A stretch of 64,000 nucleotides of DNA from Skeletonema tropicum (taxonomy: Eukaryota; Bacillariophyta; Thalassiosirophyceae; Thalassiosirales; Thalassiosiraceae), in contig CM074139.1 in NCBI GenBank assembly GCA_037178625.1, positions 930,001 to 994,000 of the forward strand, given 5' to 3'. Shown in pieces: positions 41,120 through 49,694 of this stretch. Under the pieces are notes generated by a model that had not been told where the DNA came from, did no database searches, and worked only from the letters and a program-made list of their open reading frames with translations. The first letter of the stretch is position 1. The number at the start of each line of letters is the position of its first letter. Made by a program: the position numbers and the translations under genes.

Positions 41120-43609
41120 TTAGTTATCACCATCGTCTTCAAAATATTGCTGCAAGAAATCGACGCTATATTCTGCGGTCGATGGTCCTACACGATCAGA
41201 TGCGGCCACTGCATCGGAGAGTTTCTCTATCTGCTCTTTGCGGTGTGCGGCGAAGTGGTCGAGGTAGCCAAACATCGTATTATTGGTGGATATCTTGCCG
41301 CTGTGCATCATTTGGTACAAGCGCTCATGGCGGATATATTTCTGGAGCACAACCTTTCGAGCTTCCTCATTCTCAACAAGAGCTTGGTTGTACGTGTTAA
41401 TCGTTTCCATCGACACCTTCGCATCATTATTGGTGGTGCTATTATCACTCACCCCCTTCATTCCCACCCATTCATCCACTCTTTTACACAGATCAGTAGA
41501 CTTCACATCCTTGCTCTTTTGAGTAAGCTCATTATTAAGCAGTTCAGTCTCCGCCGCAGCATCTTCATCGTTAATTGCATACTTCCCAGAATAGCCTGGT
41601 ATGTCCTTTGCAATGCTCTTTGCAAGTTTCTTTGAGTAGGCATCTTGCCCTTTACCAATCTTCCCACCTTTTTTACCGGGTTTCGACACTCGCAACTTTC
41701 CGAATACGAAGGAGGCAGCAAATGGCACGCTTTGCAATGACTTGATGGGAACGGGCATCGCATCAACAATATCATTGAATGACCAATCAACTTTCTGCTG
41801 GATAAGATAGAACAACAGAAAGCAAGCAAGAGTGTGACTGCAGAACAGCCATCCATTCGGGCAATCACATCGGGACAACTTGTTCAGGAACTTTCCATCC
41901 ATACTAAACACCAAATAAACACTGTAAACAACGTTCTTCATGCTTGGAGTGACCTTCATCTCAAATATCCGCGCCATCTCTTCCTTTCCATCGACATCCA
42001 CTCTGCATGTTGCAACACGCAATGTCTCGACGTTCATGTGGCCACTTACAAATCGAAGCCACGCCCTGTCGCGGATACCATTCTTGCCAACTCCAAACAC
42101 AGATTCAATGTAAGCGGCATTGATTGCAGGTGTTTTATCATGTCTCACTGCTCTCACAGCCTCGTCCCCATCTGTACTCCATTTCACAGGAGATAATACT
42201 TTAATGCCATCGATTGATATGTATGAATTCGACGTAGTTGCTTCTGTTTCTTTGATGTTGTCCTCATCAAGCTCCAGTCCCAACGACAATCCTCGCACTA
42301 CTTGTTCAGAGAGTGCCTTCCGTGATGCTCCTTTCGGATGAGGGTTGCCGTGGTAATACAGCCACATCCGTTGCACTCCTGCTGGTGTAACAATTGGCGG
42401 CATGCAATCATAGTAAACGACTGCTGCGTGAGGGACCTCTCGGCTTGGGTCATTAGGATGCCTTGGGAGAGGAAGCGGAGGTGGGAGCGGCTCGTCAAAC
42501 CTTGCCAAAGTATCAACTTTGTACGAACCTTCAAGAGGAGTATCCGAAAAGATCTCGATGGGATCAAATCCAATCACATCACTCCATTCCATTCCTTCTG
42601 GAAGAGGCACCATCGGAACAATTTGCAATGTGTCATCCCGGTAGTCAAACACTGGAGCATGTGTCATGAGGCCAATGCATGCATGCACCTTATCCACAAA
42701 GTCAGTGGCTAGTTCTCCAGGCTTTCTATTGCCTCCTGGCCAGTGCTGTCCTGCTGAGAGCTCCGTCAGTAGCTGGTCAAGCGCAACTGTATTGTTTGGA
42801 TCTGTGTATCTCTTCATCACTTCCTCTATCTTCTTCTGCTCCAACTTGAATAGTTTCTTAATGAAGTCACAACCGCACAAAGCAGAATATAATAGAAAAT
42901 GTTTACCTTCCCACTGATCACTGCCTTCCATTACATTTCCCTTCACCTTCTCACGCTCCAATACTACGCATTTCCCATCAGATGAGTTGTAATTCAACAA
43001 GTCGACAAACACCTTCGATCCCATTGCCCAAATATCTGAATCAATACTGATTGTACCTTCAGTAAAACCTGTTAGCTCCCAATGTACCAATTGCCAGTCG
43101 GCTTCAAATGGGGCACCATAAACGTCATGTCCATTTGCTTTGAATATCCGCACTGCAGTAGCGATGACATCTGGAGTTACTCGAACTGAGCGCTTCATTA
43201 ATTTCATCGCTTCTTTGAGTTTCGCGTCGTTGCTTGCCAAGATACTGTTAATGTCATTAGTTCTGAATAATTTGTCAAGTTCTGATCGAGCCTTATTCCT
43301 ATTGTCTTCGCGTGCACTATTCTCGGCTGCTTTCATTGGGTGATGCTTCCCGTCAACAGCGACTGCATATTTAATGCTGTTGGCTTTTGCATAGCTGCAT
43401 AGTCTGTTGCATCTCTCTTCTACAACACTGTTGGGTATTGCAGGCTGCACAAGATTTTCACCAGCCCCGTCAGCGGTGGCCAATGCTTTGTGAAGGGTAA
43501 CTGATAAGTCAAGTCCAAGTTTCTTTCCTTTCAGCTTTGGACTTTTTGCCAAGGAGTCTGGAGTAACTCCACTTTGACGAAGCTTTCCTGATAGTGTGTT
43601 GACACCCAT
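41120..43609 (-). CDS. transposon-borne XPG/FEN1-like nuclease with SWIM zinc finger
   Basis: An 829-residue protein. The N-terminal 250 residues have the layout of an XPG/FEN1 flap endonuclease: an MGV start, D34 in GLDLSV, D86 in VAVDGK, E169 and D171 in PFEADWQ, D190 and D192 in ISIDSDIW, and D248 in CGCDF. These correspond to the seven acidic two-metal ligands of the family, with one Glu-to-Asp change, so activity is plausible. Near residues 578-592 is a SWIM finger (CDCPNGWLFCSH, CxC...CxH), a DNA- or protein-binding module common in transposon proteins. The rest is unassigned; the last 80 residues are helical and charged. It is divergently paired with the DDE transposase gene. Likely role (inference): processing flaps or single strands at transposon ends. 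In ISL2EU elements I know of, a YqaJ exonuclease takes this place. Confidence 0.87.
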   Translation of the reverse strand: MGVNTLSGKLRQSGVTPDSLAKSPKLKGKKLGLDLSVTLHKALATADGAGENLVQPAIPNSVVEERCNRLCSYAKANSIKYAVAVDGKHHPMKAAENSAREDNRNKARSELDKLFRTNDINSILASNDAKLKEAMKLMKRSVRVTPDVIATAVRIFKANGHDVYGAPFEADWQLVHWELTGFTEGTISIDSDIWAMGSKVFVDLLNYNSSDGKCVVLEREKVKGNVMEGSDQWEGKHFLLYSALCGCDFIKKLFKLEQKKIEEVMKRYTDPNNTVALDQLLTELSAGQHWPGGNRKPGELATDFVDKVHACIGLMTHAPVFDYRDDTLQIVPMVPLPEGMEWSDVIGFDPIEIFSDTPLEGSYKVDTLARFDEPLPPPLPLPRHPNDPSREVPHAAVVYYDCMPPIVTPAGVQRMWLYYHGNPHPKGASRKALSEQVVRGLSLGLELDEDNIKETEATTSNSYISIDGIKVLSPVKWSTDGDEAVRAVRHDKTPAINAAYIESVFGVGKNGIRDRAWLRFVSGHMNVETLRVATCRVDVDGKEEMARIFEMKVTPSMKNVVYSVYLVFSMDGKFLNKLSRCDCPNGWLFCSHTLACFLLFYLIQQKVDWSFNDIVDAMPVPIKSLQSVPFAASFVFGKLRVSKPGKKGGKIGKGQDAYSKKLAKSIAKDIPGYSGKYAINDEDAAAETELLNNELTQKSKDVKSTDLCKRVDEWVGMKGVSDNSTTNNDAKVSMETINTYNQALVENEEARKVVLQKYIRHERLYQMMHSGKISTNNTMFGYLDHFAAHRKEQIEKLSDAVAASDRVGPSTAEYSVDFLQQYFEDDGDN

Positions 43610-43713
43610 TGCGTTTTGTGGCTACTTTGTTTTCTAATTTATGAGAGGCTGAATGAACATACGTCCCTCTGCCAAACGTTCGGCCTAATGATATCTTTGC
43701 TCGTGGTGATACC

Positions 43714-44922
43714 ATGCGTGAAAATAAGAAGCGTGCGGCCGCAAGTACTCCTGCTGCGGCAAAGAAGAAAACAAGGTCATCGCCAGTATCTTCTGAAGCT
43801 ATGGAAGTCGAGGCCCTCCGAGAGACATTTGCGAGGGATGCAGCACAAAGAGAAGTGCAAATACAAGAACTCCGAAGACAAGAGCAAGAGCTACAGAAGA
43901 AGCAAAAAGAGGCCCAAGCGTTAATGGAAAATGCTTTGAGAATGCAGCAGGAAGCAACAAGCAAGCTGCACCTGTGTATTGTTGAGAATGAATCATACGG
44001 ACTTACAAGGAGAGGGTTCGTTAGTAAAGAATGGCACAGACATAATCCGAATGCAGCAAGACACTTCTTTGGATTCCGAACATTCAAGGAGCTTGTTTAT
44101 TATTTTCATGCATTATTTGATGTGCTTCCTCCTTCTCGGCCCGAAGAGATCACTAAGGACACGCCGATACAACCATTCGAGAAATATCTCATGGGATTCA
44201 TGCGTATCCATACTGGCATGACGGTCGAATCTATTGCAACTATCTGGGGAAGGAAGGTTAGTACCACAGGCGAAATCATCACTGCAGCTGTCGAAAGCAT
44301 TGGAAGCGCAGGCAAGGACCTATCAATTCTTGACATCACAGAGGAGTATCTTCTTAAGACCATTCCTCAACAATACGTCGACGAGGGATTAGAGCGTTGT
44401 TGTGCAGTTCCAGACGGGAAAGACTTCAAAATCTACACAACACGCAAGAACACTATGTTCACACGAGCCTCTTATTCCGACAAAGTGCATGCGAGTGCCG
44501 TCAGATGCATTTCATGGAGCACACCACATGGACTCAGCTTTGAGCATACAGACTTATTCTTAGGAAGAGTGTCGGAGAAGAAGCTTGTCGAGCTATGGGG
44601 TCCCCGGCTGAAGAAGTGTCCCCGTGGTTGGTATATGTTGTCTGATCGAGGCTTCTTTGACACAGCACGATACTATCCGAACATGAACCACCAGAAGACA
44701 CCGAAGTTTCTTAGTGGCCGCGATCAATTCACAACCGATGAGATATCCGCTGATAGAAAAATCTGTAAGTTGAGGTACACATGTGAAGTTGCGTTCTCCA
44801 GAGTGACCAAAACGAAAGGGTTGCGCGATGTAATCTCAAATGATTTCTTTTCCATTCTAGACGCAATGAACCACTGGGCCCATGCCACTGTTAACCTCGA
44901 TGCACCGCTAATGCAATTGTAA
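43714..44922 (+). CDS. DDE transposase (DDE_Tnp_4 / ISL2EU-like) with coiled coil
   Basis: A 402-residue protein. Residues 1-25 are basic and nuclear-localisation-like (KKRAAASTPAAAKKKTR). Residues about 28-85 form a Glu/Arg/Gln-rich coiled coil. Residues about 160-195 form a helix-turn-helix region (GMTVESIATIWGRKVSTTGE). The catalytic triad is D234 (AVPDGKDFKI), D311 (MLSDRGFF) and E358 (RYTCEVAFSRV), with the FLSGRDQF...E spacing seen in ISL2EU-type enzymes. The frame is intact, so the element may have been recently active. It shares a 104-base divergent promoter with the nuclease gene. The usual THAP-like DNA-binding finger was not seen. Confidence 0.88.
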   Translation: MRENKKRAAASTPAAAKKKTRSSPVSSEAMEVEALRETFARDAAQREVQIQELRRQEQELQKKQKEAQALMENALRMQQEATSKLHLCIVENESYGLTRRGFVSKEWHRHNPNAARHFFGFRTFKELVYYFHALFDVLPPSRPEEITKDTPIQPFEKYLMGFMRIHTGMTVESIATIWGRKVSTTGEIITAAVESIGSAGKDLSILDITEEYLLKTIPQQYVDEGLERCCAVPDGKDFKIYTTRKNTMFTRASYSDKVHASAVRCISWSTPHGLSFEHTDLFLGRVSEKKLVELWGPRLKKCPRGWYMLSDRGFFDTARYYPNMNHQKTPKFLSGRDQFTTDEISADRKICKLRYTCEVAFSRVTKTKGLRDVISNDFFSILDAMNHWAHATVNLDAPLMQL

Positions 44923-45400
44923 AATATATGACGTCTTCCAATAAAATAACCCGACTTTTTGTTGCTCTGATTCTAGACTCAAGCGGATTTAGACATAAGT
45001 CTACACTGATGTTTCTGTGCTTCAACTCAGTTGCGGACATCCATATGTTATGAGCGTTCTCGGCAGACGCCATAAATCGATTCATGTCGACCATCATCGA
45101 CGATCTCGGCTTGACCCATCAGCATCCCGTAATAAACATGCCGGCGATGTACACATCAATATATTATGGGGCGAGGTAAATCATACGCTTCATGCTGCAC
45201 CATTCAATTAAGCAAATAAAACTGTGTTAGAGTCCATGTTATGGAAAGGATATGTTGTTATTTACTAATGTAATGGGCATGTCGAGTTTGGGCTACGCGC
45301 CGAGAATAGCATGGTAGTTTTGACAGGGAGGCGGGAAAATTTTTGAAACACCAAAATTCCTACTTGGGGGCCTACGTAGGAATTATACCAGGAAAAAATC
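44923..45400. other. transposon 3' non-coding end
   Basis: Non-coding. It includes a short palindromic CCTACGTAGG and, further in, a sub-terminal stretch matching the opposite end (TTTGAAACACCAAAATT). Confidence 0.6.
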
Positions 45401-45413
45401 ATCGAAATCGCTT
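45401..45413 (-). repeat. terminal inverted repeat, right end
   Basis: ATCGAAATCGCTT, the reverse complement of the left end, followed by AT at 45414-45415. Confidence 0.85.
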
Positions 45414-45860
45414 ATTTGCTTCGAACTTCGAGAGGCGAGGGCGACGACGACAAAAATTTCAACTCCGACCTTGAGACAAATTAAGTATTGAAGTGCAAAC
45501 CCTAAAAAGTTCGATAGCATCCTAATAGTTTATACTTTCTTTACCCTTTTATTTTCTTTTATCAAGAATTAACTCGAAAAAATATGAATTTCGTATTTTG
45601 CTCTTGGGTTCTCACTTTTTTATGACATCCGTGAATTAGGAGGAAATGATGTGCTGTTGTCAATATTTAGTTCAACAGCGGTTATCACTGTTGTCCAAAT
45701 ATCCTGAATTCCACTTTAATGAAGTTGGAGTATCGAGTACTTATCGTATATACCTCATGATGAGCTCATTCTGCGTGCATTAATTCTATTTTCCTATATA
45801 AAAGCGGCAATTACTTTTGTCTGAGTATCTTGAATGCCACTTAGAAGCCACTATTTGGTA

Positions 45861-46192
45861 CTCCCTCTGTCCCACAAAAAATGAGCTTTTTGATTTAAAA
45901 TAGTTAAAATTTGGTCAATTTTCGTCCAAAAAATTGCTATCGCACATCGTTGGAAAGCTTATTTCTTGCCGGTTACGATTATATGGAGGTTGGAGGTTGT
46001 TAAGCAAGTATTTGTAATGATATTGTGACAAAAGGCGTTAAAATATCCTTATATCTAACCCTATTGTGAAAATGAAGAGGCCTCTCGGACACTTGTGTAG
46101 GACCTCACGTAGGAATAAGTACGTCAAATAGCTAGTTTTTTGTGGGACTACGATTAACTTCAAATAGCTCATTTTTTTTGGGACAGAGGGAG
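45861..46192. mobile_element. Stowaway-like MITE (Tc1/mariner type ends)
   Basis: A 332-bp element with no gene. Its terminal inverted repeats begin CTCCCTCTGTCCCA and match at 26 of 27 bases through ATGAGCT. It is flanked by TA at 45859-45860 and 46193-46194, the duplication made by Tc1/mariner enzymes. The end sequence is strikingly like the CTCCCTCCGTCCC ends of plant Stowaway MITEs. It lies in a segment of about 646 bp (45662-46307) absent from the left arm, so it is either nested in another insertion or the left arm lost the segment. Confidence 0.87.
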
Positions 46193-46194
46193 TA

Positions 46195-46720
46195 AGTCAT
46201 ACATAATGACGTAGATAGATGTCTACTAGCATCAATCAGAACCAAAGATTTCTCCTACGTCTGCTCAGGCCTATATGGTGATACATACTTTAACCGAGGA
46301 ATGCACACCATCAGGTTCTCCGTGTTCCATGTGGATGACCTTGATGTGATGGGTGCAGCTCGTCGATGACATCAGAATGCGTGCCAGAAGCCACAAGCCA
46401 AAGGGCTGCTTCCGGCTTTCCCCAGCAGTTTGTAGATGAGATGATATCCTCTAGAGAGATAAGCGAGGCTGCACTTCAAGATCGGACCTTTTGAGTAAGG
46501 AAGGAAGACATTTTCTATTTTCTGCACGCAAAATACGTCACCACTCCATTCTTGTGATTGTTGCGACTCTCACTATCTCGTACTAAGTATTACATAATAA
46601 TATGACAACAAAAAATGAAGATGAGAGATGAGGTAAATCCAAGTACCTAGTCGATGCATACTTCCCACTTTGACTTCTTTATCACCATCATCTCAAAAAG
46701 TCATAATCGCTTTCTAGCTT
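46195..46720. other. non-coding duplicated DNA
   Basis: After the MITE-bearing segment, similarity to the left arm resumes near 46308 (ATCAGGTTCTCCGTGTTCC). I see no gene. Confidence 0.5.
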
Positions 46721-48108
46721 GATATAGTAAAACAAATCAACGATGGTGAACTCAAACTATGGAACAACAATCTATGGGAAGAAGACTACCATACTGGAAT
46801 ACAATGGCCATCTGTGCCTCTACAAAGAATAGATTTGAGCTGCATTAATTTGAAGTCTATGCCTCCTCAAATTTTCACAACTGCATTGACATTACTTGAT
46901 GTATCACGGAACCGTCTCCAGGGATTGCCTTCTGAAATAAACTTCTTTGTCAACCATGAAAAGTTGATTGCACTATCGAATCATTTGAGATTACGACAAC
47001 TTCCTGTAAATGAAATGGCGTCGTTACACAAATTGAAAGTACTGGATTTACGATACAATTGAAAGCTCAAGCAATCTGCTTTAGAGTTGGAGTTATTGAA
47101 TGAGTTGATATTGCCAAATAACTCTCGGTTGGAGATACGGTGCACCATCTCATCGCAGGAGGAGGGCAATGTTGCAAAGAAGTCATCTGCATGCGATAGG
47201 GTTGCAACACTGTTACAATCTCAGTTGGTACCACTGTCGACTCCTCAGCTTGTGAAACGACTCGAACGGTCCTTTGGTGTATTACTGGACACAGGGCAGG
47301 CACACGTAATGACAACATTGTCTTAGCATGCTATGAGAAGTACGGGCCACGTGAGACACGGAAAGAGAAAGGTATTCCTGTCCCTGAACATAGACTAGAC
47401 GCCTTGCTGCAAGAGGTAAATGCAGTGAACTGGCCCCATACCACTCGTTCTCCAAGATTAAAGCTGAGCATTATATGATTTTGCAAAAGCCTGGAAGCGG
47501 TGTTGAAGATAGTGTGACAACGAAGAAAGAGACTGCTAAGCTCACCAATTATCAGGTTGATCCTGCATTTGCTGAGCGTTTCACAGCACTGGCTGTTACT
47601 CACAACTTTGTCGGTTCTCCTCATATTGATACGCTAAATAATGTTGGGCCCTTGTATGGTTTATCGCTGTGAGTTAAGAGTGGTTTGTTGCTACATTTGT
47701 CGGTTCTTCTGCCTCACGACTGAAACTTTCACATTGTTCTCTTCCTCTTGGCTCTACCAGTGGTGAGTTTAGTGGTGGTGATCGAATCGCTGTCGAATGC
47801 TCGCCTTTGCTAGTAGCTGAAATAGACACGAAAGGAAGCTTGGCAAAGTAGATGGACGCTTTCCACATTGGTTGACTCCATATGAAGGTGAACGTTTCTC
47901 CTTGGTTTATGTAAGTGATATCATGCAGAAACATAGAGTGCTTGAAAATGTGCTTTGTTGGCTCATACTTTCTCGTTCTCGCTTGTTAACATTGCATGTG
48001 CTGCAGTATGTCACGTCGGGTAGCGTCGAGCCTCAGACTACAGCTATATTTGCGCCTCCGCCGCATGTTGCTAGAAACTGGATTCCTCCTCCTACATACG
48101 TGCCATAA
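46721..48108 (+). pseudogene. LRR / 2OG-Fe(II) dioxygenase-like pseudogene, right copy
   Basis: Leucine-rich repeats come first (LKLWNNNLWEEDYHTGIQWP, ALTLLDVSRNRLQGLPSEI, LHKLKVLDLRYN). A dioxygenase-like part follows: MILQKPGSGVEDSVTTKKE, the HxD motif in GSPHIDTLNNVGPLYGLSL, then GEFSGGDRIAVE, and HWLTPYEGERFSLVYY with the distal His and Arg. Two clean introns can be placed. One has donor GTGAGT near 47668 and acceptor CTACCAG near 47760, restoring SLGEFSGG. The other spans 47911-48006 (GTAAGT...CTGCAG), restoring VYYVTSGS. The frame is broken by a TGA after LRYN (47060) and by shifts near 47293, 47461 and 47845. The last two each look like one missing A. The same lesions occur in the left copy. 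A related intact gene is assumed elsewhere in the genome. Confidence 0.75.
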
Positions 48109-48240
48109 ATTATTGAGCAATCATACCTACCAATCTTGTTCATGATACTACATATACATGAGCGATGTAGCTTGTGGTTCACCTCGATAAAATTACATTA
48201 CATTATCATACACTACCACATCATATCAATGTCCCGTTCA

Positions 48241-48430
48241 CCAGTATGGTACCTCCTACAAAAATAGGAGCATTGCTCATCGACTGAATTGATTCTGTGT
48301 CCATCTCGTCGCAATCTTTGGCACACAACTTAGCATCAACAATGTACGAAGCACAGCCAACACATGTGCTCGATTCGGGTCATTCATCACGTCGATAGAT
48401 GATCTCTGCAAGCTTCAAATGGATGTAAGT
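48241..48430 (+). repeat. intergenic repeat, upstream member
   Basis: The stretch from TACCTCCTACAAAAATAGGA to ATTCGGGTCATTCATCA recurs, diverged, at about 49944-50110 on the same strand. It is the region upstream of the 2OG-oxygenase gene and also exists in the left arm (about 8700-8860, inverted). Confidence 0.7.
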
Positions 48431-48812
48431 AAGTTAGCACACCTTCTTGCCTCCTACCTGTATCGACATGTAGAATGGAGATACCTACAAATGTAGATAC
48501 CAATAAGTATTGGTACTTTAAGTACCCATCTACGCGCAGCGGTTTCACCCGCCCTTGCTTGATACCTACCTTGCTTCATTCTTCACATTGTGTGCGGCAG
48601 CTAGCAGCAAGCTTCGGCTCTAACTCCAGTAGAAACGGACTCCCAAATTCAAAAATTATCTGACGAAGGAGGAGGAGGAGGAGGAGAAACACCGCAGCAA
48701 AATTTGAGCCCACCTCCCTCTATCCATCACCACCATAATCAAAAGATACTACAGCTCTAATCTTCTACCGAAGCTTGGACACTCATAAAAAAAAACAAAT
48801 GATATCACCACC

Positions 48813-49694
48813 ATGACGATGACAATTGCATACCAAGGAGCGCCGGAAGAGGAAGCGAGGCAACGTCAACAGGACTCTGACGTAAAAAATAATGATAATG
48901 AAATCAACGAAAGCGCTGCCGGTGTTGTCTCCAACCCTATACTGATCAACAAACAGATAGTCAAAGGCGTAGTCCGAGCAAAGTTGAATAAACGGCGACA
49001 TCTCGTTATACCTGGTGCAATCTCGCCCACCTATCTCGATGGCTTGATGCCGTCGATCGTCACAGATTTATTTGAACCACAAACAGTTACATACAATGGT
49101 GGCATAGCCAACATTAAGAAGTGGAGGATATCGTGCTATATGGAAGTTATGGAGTCTGGAGTTCCCTGCACTAATCCGCACCAGGGGCTAAAAAGTCATT
49201 GTTGGGAACTACTTGAGACATGCAACAAGCTCTTTGCGTCATGGTATCGACAACAACACGCCTGTAATGATTCAACCACGTCTAGCTATAAGGTAGATGA
49301 AGAGGGGAATCCAATTGTATCTAGATTGATGACATTCATTACACGATATACGCCCGCTCCAGATGAGAATGCTCTTTTGAAGCATGTAGACGGAGCAGGA
49401 AAAGTTGATGGAAGCGTTGTGGTTGCACTACCGATAGATCGATGGACTGCGACTGAAGAAGAAAATTCATTTGAAGGGCATGGTGGAGGGCTAACATTTT
49501 GGGATGGACGAACGCAACGATCTGCAAATGGAAGGAGAGGACCCGAGGAGATTGTGTATGATACACGGTCAGGCGACATTGCATTCATTGATAAAGCTGT
49601 TTGGCACCAGGCAAACCCCATTACCAAGGGAACAAGGTGGGCATTGGTTATCTTTTACAAAGTTGAGAGTAACACTAATTCGGCAGCCAAATAA
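48813..49694 (+). CDS. 2OG-Fe(II) oxygenase, prolyl hydroxylase-like
   Basis: A 293-residue protein with the double-stranded beta-helix dioxygenase signature: H191 and D193 (LLKHVDGAG), H265 (AVWHQANP) and R275 (GTRWALVIFY) for iron and 2-oxoglutarate. Upstream strands include RLMTFITRYTP and SVVVALPIDRW. It fits the prolyl-4-hydroxylase-like/PKHD-type group; the substrate is unknown. I see no signal peptide, and the N-terminal 40 residues are charged and disordered, so it is probably cytosolic or nuclear. The ATG at 48813 follows CACC; a second ATG lies two codons on. This is the intact parent of the truncated fragment at 8353-8504: the duplicated block ends after codon 51. Confidence 0.82.
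   Translation: MTMTIAYQGAPEEEARQRQQDSDVKNNDNEINESAAGVVSNPILINKQIVKGVVRAKLNKRRHLVIPGAISPTYLDGLMPSIVTDLFEPQTVTYNGGIANIKKWRISCYMEVMESGVPCTNPHQGLKSHCWELLETCNKLFASWYRQQHACNDSTTSSYKVDEEGNPIVSRLMTFITRYTPAPDENALLKHVDGAGKVDGSVVVALPIDRWTATEEENSFEGHGGGLTFWDGRTQRSANGRRGPEEIVYDTRSGDIAFIDKAVWHQANPITKGTRWALVIFYKVESNTNSAAK

Larger units (their letters stand above)
40835..45413. mobile_element. ISL2EU-like DNA transposon carrying XPG/SWIM nuclease and DDE transposase genes
   Basis: A 4,579-bp insertion found only in the right arm. The uninterrupted target is preserved in the left arm near 10819-10830. The ends are inverted repeats of AAGCGATTTCGAT (13 bp). A further matching stretch (TTTGGTGTTTCAAA-like) lies 26 bases in on the left and about 55 bases in on the right. 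An AT dinucleotide flanks each end, compatible with the 2-bp AT duplication I recall for ISL2EU elements. The two-base difference from the empty site (three against four Ts) leaves a small doubt. It carries two divergent genes whose starts lie 104 bases apart. The transposase's DRGF and FLSG..QF...E wording places it near ISL2EU/Harbinger-type elements. Confidence 0.88.
32491..48965. repeat. right arm of large inverted duplication
   Basis: This is the reverse-orientation counterpart of 8353-19178. It is longer mainly because of the 4.58-kb transposon (40835-45413) and a segment of about 646 bp near 45662-46307 that carries a MITE. The outer edge lies inside the intact 2OG-oxygenase gene after codon 51. 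The inner edge is at the border of the reverse-transcriptase remnant. Confidence 0.95.

Noticed and set aside
43509..44087. 192-codon minus-strand frame over the transposase start
   Set aside because: Antisense shadow of the transposase coiled coil and the divergent promoter; the nuclease gene already has a clear MGV start at 43609.
40832..45414. Harbinger-type 3-bp TAA/TTA target duplication for the transposon
   Set aside because: The flanks read TAA at left and TTA at right, which are complementary rather than identical, so they belong to the inverted ends; AT is the better candidate.
8353..48965. Long terminal inverted repeats of one giant transposon
   Set aside because: The arms contain ordinary host genes (CDC26, tRNAs), the edges cut through a gene and a retroelement, and no target duplication or transposase spans the unit.
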